Of a stretch of DNA of 64,000 nt, positions 34,701 to 46,380 are shown piece after piece. The stretch's first letter is position 1. Every line of letters begins with the position of its first letter. The stretch lies in assembly GCA_035582835.1 (NCBI GenBank), contig JAYKAV010002919.1, forward strand, positions 222,605 to 286,604, given 5' to 3'. The translations under genes and the position numbers were made by a program. The DNA is from Phoebastria nigripes (taxonomy: Eukaryota > Chordata > Aves > Procellariiformes > Diomedeidae). Under the pieces are notes generated by a model that saw only the letters and a program-made list of their open reading frames with translations, had not been told where the DNA came from and made no database searches.

Positions 34701-37700
34701 TACGATAAGTTGAGTGAGATAATTTTTGGCTTTGATGCTGTAAGAACACTGTGTAAGGCATCACCCACTTCCTGAATTGCACCCAGAAGCTGAAATAACT
34801 TTTACATCCAGTAAAAAGAGTTTATAGGAAGGCTTTTTCAAGGGTGTGCCTGCAACCAAGTGTTATGTCTGCCACCTCCCTAACCACGGATCCAGAAACA
34901 AATAGCTGCTTTTCAGAGATCCCTACTGTAGATTCCAGTACTTTCTAACTAGGACAACATTTTGTAATTACGCTGGCTGAGGTTATGTGTATGTGGTGGG
35001 GTGGGGGATGGAGCCACTGTCATTTTTCTGTACAAGATGAACTCTAATAGATATGAAAGAGGTAGATGATTAGGTCACTTCATCCACCCCTCTGCCAATG
35101 TGGGAATGTTCTCTCACAAGTACGTTCTGGACTGCAGTGTCCAATCTAGCTTCAGATGACTCAGAAATTGGCTAAATGTTGATCTTTACAGTTTCTCTAA
35201 AGACAGCTCTTTGCTCAGCCTGCTGAAACTTGGGGAAGCTACTTTGTTTTGGGTTGCGAGTCCCAATCTTTTATCACTCAATTGCCTGTTAATTTAGCTG
35301 GCGGACTTCATGGGCTTTCACATGGCTTGCAACTGAACATTTTTTAAGGCAATTCATTTGGCTCGAATGAATCACTTCTTCCCAAACCTTTGGCGAGTGA
35401 TCTGTTAAAGCAGTAAAACTGTATAAAACAGAGCCAGTTGAAACAAATACCTGCTGTGGGGGTGGGGGGAGCACGAGGGGAGAAGAGGACGGGAACAGGA
35501 CACACATTAGCCTAAGTACACAGTGAAGATCATTAAACAGGAAATGAGGTCTTAGTAATTCTCTAATGGAGATGTGTTTACATGTTTTCTAGATAGCTGA
35601 TGGTTTTAGTTATACATTCAACTCTTCGAAATGAAATTTTGTATAAACGGCAAGTAAATTTGGACCGTGCATAAAAATGATATCATCTCAACATTTGAGT
35701 CTAGAGCTTAGTCATTAGNGTAATATTAATTTAAAACACATTTTTTTTTTAAAAGTAATCTTAATCTTTCTTCTGGCACAGGTCATTGTTTACAGGCTAT
35801 TTGTAGTACGATATCTTAATTTTTTTTTTTTGATTGACTAAATACTGTGATTTTCAGAAAAATCTCCTGAGTCCCCTGTGTAACTGCAAATATTTACTAC
35901 TCAATACAAGGCCAGCAGAAAACATGGCTTAGAAAAAAACCCAACCTGTAATATCACCTATTATGCATACATTTTTATTTAAAAAAATAAAGTTTTAAAA
36001 ATACACTTAGTTTAACTTTAAAATACTGTACTGCATCTGTTATCTTAGGTGAAAAAGATGATTGTTTAGTTTTAGGTTTGAATTAACTTTTTTTTTTTGG
36101 GTTGGATTTTAAAATACCATTGAAATACACAGTAGGTTAGCAGATGTGGAAAGCCCAAAGCACCTTGCAGTGTGAAGAAACATTCGATTTGATGGCTGGG
36201 TCCTTCCATGAATTCTGAATTAGACACTTTAAAATTGCCTTTGCCGTTACTGTAGTGCTCAACCTATTTAGACAATATGTGTATAAGCAAAAGCACTTGT
36301 TGCATTTCCTGTATTTAACCACAAGCTCAGTGCTGCTTCCCATGGATGGTGAAACCTGGTCCGCTGAATGCCAGTAATAGCAAATGCTGCTTCTGTATTT
36401 TGAAAACTGCCTTGTTTGGAATCAGAAGACATTTGCCAGACCAAATCCTAACAGAGCAGTGACTTCAAGTAACAAAAAAAAGAGCTCACATCTCTCGTGG
36501 CTTACACATCTATTCCGTGTTGGTAGTATTTAGCAGTAAATATTGTTAGTATACCTTAAAAAAAGCTTAGAGAACGTGAAACGTTTCTGCTTAAAATAGT
36601 GCACTGATGCAGTTTTACAGGGTGCTGCGTGTGTCTTCCCTGAAATATTCTCTATCCCATCTGGTCAGTTACAACTATTTGTAATAGTATTGCATTTTCT
36701 GTCAAACTAACAGCTATTTTGTTTTTAGACAGGACCCAGGGCTTTGGTCTTCTCAGTACATTAGCAGGTGCAAACTGTAGCATTGGATCAGAAGAGAACC
36801 AAGATACAGAAGTAAACAGTAATTCCTATTTCTTCTTCTTCGCTCATACTGTTTCTTGTGTTGCTCTTTCCTATTGTCACACTTGGTGTGGTGGTGGTGG
36901 GGTTTCTTTTTTTCTTCCTTTCTCAAGGGATGCTTCACAGCCTGTTGGAATGTATTTTAAAGGAAACATTTCTGAAGTCTGAAAAACTATCTGCATTTTT
37001 CTTACAAGTCCTCCTGAGACATTTGTTCCTAGGAGCTGTCGCCTCATGGCTGTGAGCTTGCTGTTCTTCAGGACGTTGCCTCAGAACTCATCATTTTACC
37101 TGGAGATGTCTGATTGTGTGCTCAGTGTGGAAAGCTGTTAGGTGTCAGTCACACTGGCTTGAGCACTGTGTAAATGCTTTACCCCATACAAACCACTGGA
37201 GCCAAGGAAAGATTATTAAAAGCTCCATTCAAGTAGTTGTTTTTCATTAATATCCAAGAGCAGTATTTTGTGCAAAACAAGAACAATCACTTGGTAGTGT
37301 TATTTAAAAAAACAACAATAAACCTATCAGAGAAAAGCTTCGTGTAGTACCTGTGTACAGTGTTGCAAAAGTGGCTTTTCATAATACACGTGGTACAGGT
37401 TTTGCGGTAAGTAACAGTTTAAGATAAAGAGTAAGTTTTTGAAGTCAAAGCAGGAAGCACCTGATTTGCTGATGATGCTTTTGGGGTTCGTTATTGGATA
37501 CTCTAATATCTATTTGTTTCCTGACAGTCCAATCCATCATCAGCAGATGGAGAAGAATCCCATTTAGACAACAGAGAAGATGGAGCCAGCACAAACAACC
37601 TACAGATTGACAACGTTGTAGGTAAGCTCATTCTCTGCTTGGCAGATAACGCTGGAGGAGGCACCCCTGGCTGGGATGGTCCCAGAAAGCCACTGGCTTT

Positions 37701-39726
37701 TTCTCAATGAAAAGTATGGCATAAACGCGCTTGGCAGAGCCAGTAGAAGCTAATTGTTTAGTCTTTAGGTGTTCTCCTTCTTGAAAAAATGGGCCCAAGT
37801 TTGGATAGGACAGAGCCCCGGCAGTACTACCAACTGGAAACATTCAGAACTGATTTTGTGAAATTTTCTGATGCGCATATTGTGTACATTGTGTATATCT
37901 AGAAACATCTTTATAAGAATAAAGTTTCAAGCTTTATGGTTGCAGAGAAAAATCATTACAGTTTGACCCAGCAGGAGGTGAATGAAGCACACTCTACTTG
38001 GGTCAGCCCTAAGAGGCTCAGGTGTTTTAAGCTACAGGTCCTTGAATAATTACGCCATTCCAGGAGATGGGACTTTCTTACAAGTTGTATGTGGGGATCT
38101 TCTAAAGGTTGGGTGTTGTTAGTTGTGGTCTAAGCATAGTCTCATTACTCTTTAATTTACTCTGTGGCTGTTCCTAGGCAGATCGTTTTATAATAAGCAA
38201 GAAACCTTAAATATTGGATGAACTCAAAAACACTCTTGCAATGTAATGTATCAAAATTAATTACCACTGTAATGATGCCGTGAGTTTTCTGTATGAACAA
38301 TCGGTAAATTAAATGTTTCTTTCCCTCCTATGGTGTTGGAATTTGCAAATGGGATTTGCAGATGTTAAAATACTGTTTTTATCAGAAAGGCTTTCATACC
38401 TGCTGACAAAACAGAATAGTTTACCTTAAACCAGCCTATATGCATTTATTTCAGATCCCATGTTAGATATGGACATTCAAGAGTTAGCCAGCCTAACCAC
38501 AAGAGACGGTGACCTGGAGAACTTTGAAAGGCTGTTTTCAAAGCTGAAAGAAATGAAAGGTAATGTAGCAGGGAGAGACATACTGAGCTATATCACCTAT
38601 TCTAATCACTCGAAGGCATGAAAGCAAGTGTGTGAATTGGGAAGTCCGTACAAATTCCTATTCTCCTGTCTGAGGTTTTTTATAAGTAGCTGATGTTTTC
38701 ATTAATTTGCCCTTCATCTTGATAGTGCTTTTGAAAGAAGTAGATATTGCTCAGCTGACTGGTATCACACTGATTTTGTCCACAGTGAACTAATGCTACA
38801 CAGTTTTCTATAAACAAACCTTTTTTTTTTCACTGTCCAACTGCGTGCCAGTCTTGTAGTTTAAAGCTACAAATGTTTGAGATGAAATCCAGTGTGCTCA
38901 GACGCATCGACTTTCTGGTGTTTGGGAATTGCAGTTGCTCTTACTAAACAAGATTCCTTTTTTTATGATCTTAAACTAGTTTCTTGATAGTCCCCTGAAA
39001 ACAGCTGCAATAGGCATTTCTCTCCTGCTCACTCCTGAGGTTGACAACCTAAGTCATGTTCTCTTTCACAGATAAAGCTGCAACGTTGCCTCATGAACAA
39101 AGAAAACTACATGCGGAAAAGGTGAGGTTTTGAAATTGGCATTGAAATTATTAAAAATGGGGTTTTCCTTTCNAAGCCATAGTTACTTCTCTTGTAGAGT
39201 TCCTATGTTAAGGGTAGTAAGAACAAACCGCCCAGTCCTAGGGAAGACTGTCTGGTATCTCCCAAGAACTGAATAACAAACCTGGAATTTTGAAACACCA
39301 GAAAAAGCTTTCCCCTTTCAGAATTTCTGAAATGAAGGCCCTGCAGTCACTGAGGGTGTAAGCCAGCTTCCACTTAAGTCAATGGAAAAGCCTTGATCCC
39401 AAGGAAAATTTAATCATGCCTTAATTAGCACAAGTTTTGTATCATCACGTGTGCCTCCCATGAATTCTAAATTATTGCCTCTGTGTTGCTGAAATTTCTT
39501 AACTTCAGAGAGGATTAGCATTGAACCTAGAAACATGGTTGCTAGATTTAGCTGCTGCTCAGTTTCTATTTTTTGGATGGTAAATGCAAAATCTTCAGTC
39601 ATTTGAGGGGAATTTTTCTCTTTTTCCCATCTTTTTTTCCATTGTTAGGTGGCCAAAGCGTTCTGGATGGCAATTGGAGGAGACAGAGATGAAATTGAAG
39701 GTCTCTCCTCGGATGAAGAAAACTAA
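19700..39726 (+). CDS. AAGAB: AAGAB, alpha- and gamma-adaptin binding protein p34, complete, 10 exons
   Basis: AAGAB is a cytosolic assembly chaperone for the AP-1 and AP-2 clathrin adaptor complexes, binding gamma- and alpha-adaptin subunits; loss in humans causes punctate palmoplantar keratoderma. Ten exons joined by consensus sites add up to 945 nt, 314 residues, essentially the mammalian length (315). The N-terminal half (residues about 1-175) is the Rab-like pseudo-GTPase domain, with [40 protein letters not shown] and [20 protein letters not shown] poorly conserved acidic linker follows (about 180-240), then the C-terminal helical dimerisation part ([42 protein letters not shown]). The start is chosen because [13 protein letters not shown] aligns with the known N-terminus. 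The gene is head-to-head with IQCH and tail-to-tail with SMAD3. Confidence 0.97.
22443..22461. repeat. Poly(C) run of 19 followed by T7
   Basis: Homopolymer C run directly followed by seven T. Its length is likely uncertain in the assembly. Confidence 0.95.
22585..22596. promoter_or_regulatory. CTCF-like motif
   Basis: CCACCAGGTGGC fits the CTCF core consensus. The same 14-mer (tccaccaggtggct) recurs at 26804-26817 in the same intron and orientation. Motif match only. Confidence 0.35.
26805..26816. promoter_or_regulatory. CTCF-like motif (second copy)
   Basis: Same CCACCAGGTGGC core and orientation as the site 4.2 kb upstream; the wider flanks differ, so this is not a simple duplication of a long block. 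Confidence 0.35.
27182..27245. repeat. 40-bp-period imperfect duplication
   Basis: ttttgaaagctagataataa at 27182 recurs with two changes at 27222, with a partial copy between. It lies 170 bp before AAGAB exon 2. Confidence 0.75.
27413..27603 (+). CDS. AAGAB: AAGAB exon 2
   Basis: Acceptor TTTTCTTTTATGCAG, then [30 protein letters not shown] and [14 protein letters not shown]. It ends ATA|GTAAGA; mammals have CAG (Gln) at the last codon, here Ile, so the usual exonic G before the donor is absent. Confidence 0.95.
27604..28567 (+). other. AAGAB: AAGAB intron 2, nothing else seen
   Basis: Plain intron; no repeat or extra exon recognised. Confidence 0.75.
28568..28664 (+). CDS. AAGAB: AAGAB exon 3
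   Basis: Acceptor TTTTTTTCCCTTTAG, then [20 protein letters not shown] and [12 protein letters not shown] plus one base, donor GTATGA. Phase 0 in, 1 out. Confidence 0.95.
28665..29451 (+). other. AAGAB: AAGAB intron 3, nothing else seen
   Basis: Plain intron. An 84-94 codon frame open on both strands near 29100-29360 lacks splice context and is taken as chance. Confidence 0.7.
29452..29541 (+). CDS. AAGAB: AAGAB exon 4
   Basis: Acceptor TTTCCCACCTTTAG, then [20 protein letters not shown] and SPEELPDED, donor GTAGGA. Near-identical to the mammalian protein. Confidence 0.95.
29542..31893 (+). other. AAGAB: AAGAB intron 4, nothing firm
   Basis: AT-rich intron of 2.35 kb with short C runs (near 31180). 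No repeat family recognised. Confidence 0.7.
31894..31977 (+). CDS. AAGAB: AAGAB exon 5
   Basis: Acceptor TCTTTTGGTTTAG, then [20 protein letters not shown] and SNVVMKS plus one base, donor GTATGT. Confidence 0.95.
31978..36728 (+). other. AAGAB: AAGAB intron 5
   Basis: 4.75 kb. It contains an 18-bp tandem repeat (32200-32243) and T tracts near 35740, 35820 and 36090. No gene recognised in it. Confidence 0.7.
32200..32243. repeat. 18-bp tandem repeat, 2.4 copies
   Basis: Unit cctgttccagcatctgtt at 32200-32217 (one change), 32218-32235 and a partial third copy. Intronic. Confidence 0.9.
36729..36811 (+). CDS. AAGAB: AAGAB exon 6
   Basis: Acceptor TTTTGTTTTTAG, then [20 protein letters not shown] and EENQDTE, donor GTAAAC. 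The start of the less conserved linker. Confidence 0.92.
36812..37527 (+). other. AAGAB: AAGAB intron 6, nothing else seen
   Basis: Plain intron with a short GTGGTGGTGG stretch near 36890. Confidence 0.75.
37528..37621 (+). CDS. AAGAB: AAGAB exon 7
   Basis: Acceptor TTGTTTCCTGACAG, then acidic [19 protein letters not shown] and LQIDNVV plus one base, donor GTAAGC. Linker region, divergent from mammals as expected. Confidence 0.92.
37622..38454 (+). other. AAGAB: AAGAB intron 7, nothing else seen
   Basis: Plain intron; no repeat recognised. Confidence 0.75.
38455..38559 (+). CDS. AAGAB: AAGAB exon 8
   Basis: Acceptor GCATTTATTTCAG, then [19 protein letters not shown] and [15 protein letters not shown] plus one base, donor GTAATG. 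Start of the C-terminal domain. Confidence 0.95.
38560..39071 (+). other. AAGAB: AAGAB intron 8, nothing else seen
   Basis: Plain intron; no repeat recognised. Confidence 0.75.
39072..39121 (+). CDS. AAGAB: AAGAB exon 9
   Basis: Acceptor TCTCTTTCACAG, then [16 protein letters not shown], donor GTGAGG. Confidence 0.95.
39122..39648 (+). other. AAGAB: AAGAB intron 9, nothing else seen
   Basis: Plain intron; no repeat recognised. Confidence 0.75.
39649..39726 (+). CDS. AAGAB: AAGAB exon 10 (terminal)
   Basis: Acceptor TTTTTTTCCATTGTTAG, then [20 protein letters not shown] and SDEEN, stop TAA at 39724-39726. Confidence 0.95.
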   Translation: MAKAFWMAIGGDRDEIEGLSSDEEN

Positions 39727-40045
39727 GTTCTTCTGTAGCTGTAAGCGACAGAGCAATCCTAAGAGAGTGATCTTCTCCTGCAACGAGTGTTTATTGTGAA
39801 AAGCCCCATTTAGCTTTAGTTGCTTTCTTTGGTTAAAGGATTCTCCGTATCATTGTAGCGAGTAACACATTCCACAACACCTAATGGTTAGAGTGGTTTT
39901 GTCTGACTGCTCATTTATTCTCTCTCAGAGAATTTTGGAAGGCGATGCGGGCAGTTAGAGGAAATAATAATTAGTTTACATTTTTCAAATTAACATTTTT
40001 ATTGTTTCCTCTTTTGAGTTTAAATAAACAAATTTACTACCAGTT
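39727..40045 (+). other. AAGAB: AAGAB 3' UTR (short form)
   Basis: A canonical AATAAA at 40023-40028 follows the stop by about 300 nt, so cleavage near 40045 is likely. Another AATAAA near 41046 could serve a longer form. Confidence 0.6.
40023..40028 (+). terminator. AAGAB: Poly(A) signal AATAAA for AAGAB
   Basis: Exact AATAAA about 300 nt after the stop, in an AT-rich context. Confidence 0.65.
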
Positions 40046-43019
40046 ATCTTTCTACATATGGCTGGTGGTTGTTAAGTGACTACTTAATTCTAAACTCAAC
40101 ATTTTAGATGTAGGCCTGTTTGATGTTTTTATGTAGCTTTATAGCTGACTTACTAGTTAAAACAAACCAGATTTATATGAGCCATGAAGAGGAAGCCGCT
40201 GAATTGTGCCCTGTTGTGGGATGCTATGCCAAGGCTGCAAGGTTAATCCTGCCGAGTGCCAAAGCTATTAAAAATGGCCCACAGGCTTTGAATTCTGTTT
40301 GCGTGTGTAAGTATGCGGTCCTTCCCTGGAAAGTCAGGTGTTGTGCCACGCTCCCTGGGTTTCCATTAGAAACTAAATTTGGGGTTAAATGCAAGACAGA
40401 TTTTTGCTGCTGTTCCAGGGGTGAAGTTCCCTGCCCAAACCTTCTGCAACACTTGGCCTCCAAAGCCTGGCAGAACGCACAGACCGTCTGCTGGTGAATT
40501 CTGTCCTAAACACCTAAAGACAAAAGCTATGATTTCAAAAACCCCACATTGTCACTTGGTGCATTTATTACAGACTTACGCCCCTGTATGTTCATTAGAA
40601 GGCACCAGAGTACAAGCCTCAAATTGCTGCTTCGTGGTATCAAGGGTTAGAAAAAATTCCTTCGTCCTTACATTTAGTATAGTGTCATCTTCTGCACAGT
40701 CACACAGCCCGACTCGGTGGAGAGTATGAACATGCAAGGCACTAGGAAACCAAGAAGGAAGGCATAGGCTGGTGAGGGGGAGAGAGGAGAAGAGGTAAAT
40801 GCCGTCCTATCTCCTTTCCTACTACAGTCAATTGTGAGGTACAGTCAGCAAATCAATGGAGAGAGGCAGCCCACAGATGCCCTGCTGAAGAATCAGGCCT
40901 TCTCTAGTGCTTGTGCGACATACCCTGTGAAATGGCATGTATTTTCCCCAAGAGCATTTCCTTATCAATCTGAAAATATGCTGTGTTAAGCAATCTTATT
41001 TAGAAATTTTGAAATTAACTTTTCCAATGTCTGTTTTTTCGTGTCAATAAATTTTGTGAGTCTTGAGACAGTGGCTTTTCATAAATTGACGGCTTTAAAT
41101 TTTAAAAGCGCTTTCACAGTGGTTCTTGACATTCATTGCCTCTTCTTTTAAGATTAAGCAAAGCTAAAATAATAGGCTTCTTGCAATGCTGTAAATCATC
41201 TCCTGAGTAAAAACTGCAGCATTTTCAACTCTTAAGAAACAGAACTGGAACCTTCTAGTAGTTTGAAAAGCATTTCTCATACAAAGACTGAGCAGTAGCT
41301 CCACCGTAGTAAAATACCTATTTTTAAGAAGAAATGTTCCTTTTACAGGGATACATTCAAGGAACCACACCTACCAGGGCCACCTCCTCCAAATTGGACG
41401 ATACGGAACAGCTGCTGGGCCTTGCTCTGACGTTGCCATCTCCTCCCGTTCTCTCCTCCTTTTGCCCCAGCGCAGAGAGCTGTAATAAAGAACTGAAGGT
41501 GGTTCCTTCCAAGTAGGGAACAGTTTTCCGTGTTTGCTTCTTGGTAGCTGAAGACTTTTTTTTTTTCCTTTCTAAATATTTGTTGTGCAATAGCGATAAA
41601 TGGCAAAAGTGCAGTTAATTAATTGAATGCAGTGAAGAACATAATGCACTTGAATACTTTATAAACCCAATTCTTTATACATGTGATATACGTGTGACAG
41701 TTTATTTAAATGTAATAAAATTCTACAAATTAAAATCAAGTTCTTTGCTGCCTTTTTACAAGGTAGCAGCAGCTAAATTCCCATAAATGATGCCTTATCC
41801 CAGGAATCAGAATTACCAGTTGGGCAACACACTTCTTCAGCCTGTTACAAAGAGGAGGAGGAGATTTGTATTACAGGAAATATATCTTGGAAAGCATCAC
41901 AGCTCTTGGTATAGAGAGGGACGAGAACAAGTCTTTGAAAGCGCAGAGCAAGCATTGACAGGACGAGCAAGCGCGATTTGATCAGAAGAAGGACTCTGGT
42001 ATAGCGGGAGTTAGGCCTGATAGCCACCGTCCCGCAGGGAAGGCATCCGCGTCGCTTCTGCCTGNGGTTGGCAGAACGTTTGCACAGATAATATTTTGGT
42101 GCAGATCTTACTAACATACCAAGAGCTCTTTCACACGTGTTTCTGTTGTAAATGCGTGTCTTGTTTGCAGATGCAGCCTGTGCTTTAAAAAAGCACAGTT
42201 CATCAAGGTAGGAAGTGTGGCTGGGAGATACTAGGAAATCGTTTTAATGATCCTTAAAGAGTATTGTATTGTATTTTTAAATCAAAGTTTACTTTGCTGG
42301 CAGCTTGTTTTTTGTTCTGTGGGTTGTTTTTTTTTCTTCTGAAGAGAGGCTTTGTTTTTGGCTACAGAATTTCTTTACAAAATAGATGTTACAGAAATGA
42401 CTACAAGGGGCATTAACGGAAAAGCAAACCTGAAACTTGTTGTGTCTTTTACTTAGTTTCTCTTTGTACACCACAGCNTTGTTTAGCAACAACAAAAGAA
42501 TTCCCGTTTTGGTTTTAAATCCTTACAACAGCTTTGAAGTTGTTAGCTTTCCCTGGTACTGGTACTCCAGTGCTGAACTGGAACCGCTCTGGAACAGCTC
42601 TGCAGTTAAGTTTATGCGCTGTGGCTAGATGTAGCGGCTTTTCCTAGGTAAGGATGGTCACAAGAGCATCTAGATAGACAGTAAATGAATTTTAGGACAC
42701 AATTCTGAGGGAAAACATGACAATGCTTCAGTGAAAATGGGAAGCACCAGTTTCTGGCTGTGGTGTTTGCAAGAAAGCTGAAAGGAAGGNGATTGCATCT
42801 GTGTTAGCAAAGAGCATCAAAAAGGGTTCCAGCAACCATTCCAAAGGCTGCGGAAGACCTTTAAACTAAACAGAACCAAAGAAATTGCAATTCCAGTGTT
42901 AGCTGTGGCACAGCGATCACTGAATCTCATGAAAACGCACTATAGCGAGTTAAACTTTCAAGGCTCCATCAGTCTACATGTTTCGGGTTTGACTGCCAGT
43001 AGTTAGTTTTCCCTGGGGG

Positions 43020-43325
43020 TCCACAGCNGCCACGTGAGTGGCTGGTGGCAAGAGAGTAATCGAGCGGGGGATGCAACGAAGAACAGAAACGGAGCGTGTG
43101 GAAGGCAGTGAAGAAATCAAACAGTACGGAAACTGAAATCGTCTTCCTATTGCTCCACGCTGGAGGCAGCTGTTGACCTTACGAGCACACGCACCGTCGT
43201 CAAGGAAGAGCCGCAGAGGAGCGACGCGGTGGCAGGGGCTGCGCTCCGGGGAAGGTTTGCAGAACGCCCATCTCTCCCCGTGCCGTTTTAACCCAGTGGC
43301 CTTAGATCTGCTTTAGCGCGTTTCA
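43020..43325. promoter_or_regulatory. CpG-rich patch, function unknown
   Basis: A hand count gives about two dozen CpG in 300 bp, far above the surrounding sequence, with a CACGTG E-box at 43031-43036. No open gene starts here. Possible distal regulatory element or an unannotated transcript start. Confidence 0.35.
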
Positions 43326-45339
43326 CACAGATTTTATCTCTACGCTCTGAAAGTAACCTCCCCCTCCTCCAAAATCAGCAGACTAGCCGCTCTGTTGGAA
43401 AGTCTGTTCTCCAGACGCAGAGAGGAGAAGTAGAATCCTCTCTATCTCTCCACCAGCATTCGCTTGGACAGCGGCACCTTCTAATCCGAAGGAGCATTTG
43501 CAGAAGTGAGTTAAGAGTTTGGGGGCCGTAGAGAAACACGTTCTGCAGTCAGCTACGACTGTATCTGTTACAAACATGGCTCAAGTCTTCTTTTGCATTC
43601 AGGTTTGGTAGTTTTACCGATCCATCCTTAAATACAGCCAAAACACGCTGTAGTTTTCCTGGGCTTAGAAGGCTTTTCATTGCAATACCGCTGCTTTTCT
43701 GACTTGAGAAAAATCGCTTTTGTTGCACTGTCTGGTACTGATTTTGTTAACGATANGAAACAGTCCATAAGGCTTCTGAGGCCAAGTCTGGTCTTTCTCT
43801 GTAGCCAGTTCAGTTTTCATTTCTTTTTGTGATGAGACCAGTTGCTAGGTGATTATAAATAAATTGAGTATAGAATTAAACTGACAAACTCCAAGTCTGC
43901 CACTGTTTGCTAGTGAACTTCCAGCTCTGACTAAAGGCTACAGAAATGTTGTGTTCAATTATTAACAGGAGAAACTGTTACTTGCATACAGTAACAGTAA
44001 TATGTATCTCAAACAAAAATGGATTACTCCAATAGCGTTCTGGACTGGTGGAAACATTGTCCTAAACACCCACAATTAGTAGATTATAGCAAAAAAAAAA
44101 CCAAAAAACAAACAAACAAAAAAACCAGGAGGTTTATGTCCTTTATAAGGTGGGTGCTGTGGTGTCGGACTCTGGTTCCCAGCCTCGGTGAGGCTCGCTA
44201 TCGCTGCTTCCACCTTCTTCCCTCCCTCCCATGCAGCCGCCCTAACGCAACTGCCTGATGCAAGGGAGCTTCCAGCAGAGCTTGGTGAGGAGAAGCCCCG
44301 CCAAGAGCAAGCACAGAGACGGGGATGAAACCCCCGTGCAGAACCACCCACTGCAAGTATAAAACCAGAGACCCCCGCTCCCCTGGTTTCAGAGTAACCC
44401 ATTGCTGGTAGGGCATTCCCGGTTCTGGTCTGGCACGTCGGCGTTGCTGTACGAGCCAGGCTGCAGGCCTGGTGAAGGTCTAGGACGATACCTGCAAGAG
44501 GATTTTCCTGCCAGTACAGACCAACCGCTTGTTACCCCGCTTCTGCCTGAACTGAAACCTCCACGGAATGTCGATTCACTTTTTTTTTTTTTTTTTGGCT
44601 ATGGCTTTGAGATTTTTTCATTCTTATCAAACCTGTATTTTGCTTCAGCTTCCCATTTTCAGTGCAGACAAGAAGATTGTGATCCTGAAATCCATGACAC
44701 GTTCAGGTGACAGCTAGCAGAACTCGCAGCTCGGAGCTGATTTACTACATCACACTTGAGTTTTGGCAACCCCAGTACAAAACCTGGACGAGACCCTTTT
44801 ATTACCACATTGTTGGAAAACAGAGTGGAAAAAGTATTCTCGTAAATCCTCTGTCAGGAAAAACAACAACAANAAAAAAATCTGAATTTCACTGAAACCC
44901 TAGGAGGAACGTTAGGAGTTCACAGAATTAGATCATAGTGTGCCTTGGCTTAGCAATGCTATTTGGAGAATGCCCTCCCTGAGGCCAGCTGAATGCCAGC
45001 GTATATGTGTTTTTTTTTTTCCCCCCAGTACGGCACCTGCCCTGACTACCTGCCTTCTATTGAAACAGCTGCTTCGCTGGACATTTCACAGCCCGGAGTC
45101 ACCTCTAGGCACAGTCCCAGTAAGGAGAACAGCACAGGGACACGTCCGTGGCATCCAGTTCTCTACGGCTGACCAGGGCGGGTGCGGAGGACCCCACCAC
45201 CCTGCAGCCGCCACCGTTCAAGCTCAGCTACTGTTTAATTTCTGACTACAGNGATTGCCTCCTTGAGTGGCAGGGAGGAGCAGTGTCGTCGCTGCAAAGA
45301 GAGACCTCAGACTCGAGAAACCTGTTGTAACAAGGAGTA

Positions 45340-45590
45340 ATAGCCAAAAATACAGCCTGGGAGATTAAGATGGGAAAACTTTTCCACTAGGAACATAATG
45401 CAGCCATGGAACAGCTTGTCTGGGGAGGAGGTGGGTAGAATCTCTGTTCTTTAAGATTTTTCTTCAAGATTTATCTGGACAAAAGCCCAGCTGACCTGAT
45501 CTAGAGTTGGCAACAGTCTTGGATCAAGCACAAGGTTGGACTAGAGACCTCCAGCAGTCTCTTCCAGCCATCATTTCTCTGATTTGATGG
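45340..45590 (+). mobile_element. CR1 LINE 3'-end fragment
   Basis: ggttggactagagacctcca and tctcttccagccatcatttc match the conserved CR1 3' region in sense orientation, ending near the expected terminus but without clear ATTCTRTG repeats. Truncated and diverged; the 5' border is approximate. Confidence 0.8.
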
Positions 45591-46374
45591 AACAGTTGGG
45601 GCACTTTTAAACCAGGTCTGAGAGAAGTCATGTTTTTCAGTAAGGTAACAGATTGATTGGATGAATGCTACCGAGCTGGCCCAGAACATGTGCCGTTCCA
45701 AGAGCATTAACACCTTATCACCAATGCACTACGGACCGGAGACCACACTTATCCCCACCCACCTGCCTTCCTCTGTTTTGCAGAAGTGAACAACTGAGCA
45801 GCCAAACCCATGCCTTCAGCACGGGACTTAAAAAACAAAAGATACAATTCCTCAACACCNAGACACCAGAGGTATTTTAGGGTCTGCCTCATGACAGGAC
45901 ACCAAGGACAAAGCAGTAAATACTCCACTGCAGCTCCTACACTTCTGATAACAGAGGTTCCCAATTCACAGCCATAAGGTGAAAATACAGCTATAGTTTA
46001 GTATACCGGGCAAAGAGTGAATGTTCAGCTACGTCTGACTTTTCCAGCAGTTCGACAATGAATCCTTTGAGCCACTTCTACTCACCTTTGAATCCCGTTA
46101 GTTAAAAGAACTAGTTGCAATTTTTAAATTATTTTTTATATCTGGCTTTAAATTCCTGAACAAAACTGTCCAAACTGTGAAAAGAATGAAGATCTTACCT
46201 GTAGCTGAGATCTCGTGCGAATTACTGGGAACAACCTTCATTATACGTACCTAAAGATGCTGCTGTCTCTGAATTATCTGTGGTTTCAAAACTCGAAATG
46301 CTTTCAGTTTATGTCCTTAAATATATTTTTACAATATCCTTATTTTCTCATGAGCCTCAGTTTTCAAATCAAAG

Positions 46375-46380
46375 TTTATT
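46375..46380 (-). terminator. SMAD3: Candidate SMAD3 distal poly(A) signal
   Basis: Minus-strand AATAAA (plus tttatt) about 4.85 kb after the SMAD3 stop, consistent with the long 3' UTR known for mammalian SMAD3. Other minus-strand AATAAA copies (for example 46862) could also be used. Confidence 0.5.

Larger units (their letters stand above)
40046..46354. other. Intergenic region between convergent AAGAB and SMAD3
   Basis: About 6.3 kb. It holds a CpG-rich patch (43020-43325), A/CAAA tracts (44091-44126), T tracts (44580-44597, 45010) and a plus-strand CR1 3' end (about 45340-45590). No spliced or long protein-like frame found. Longer 3' UTR forms of either gene could reach into it. Confidence 0.6.
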
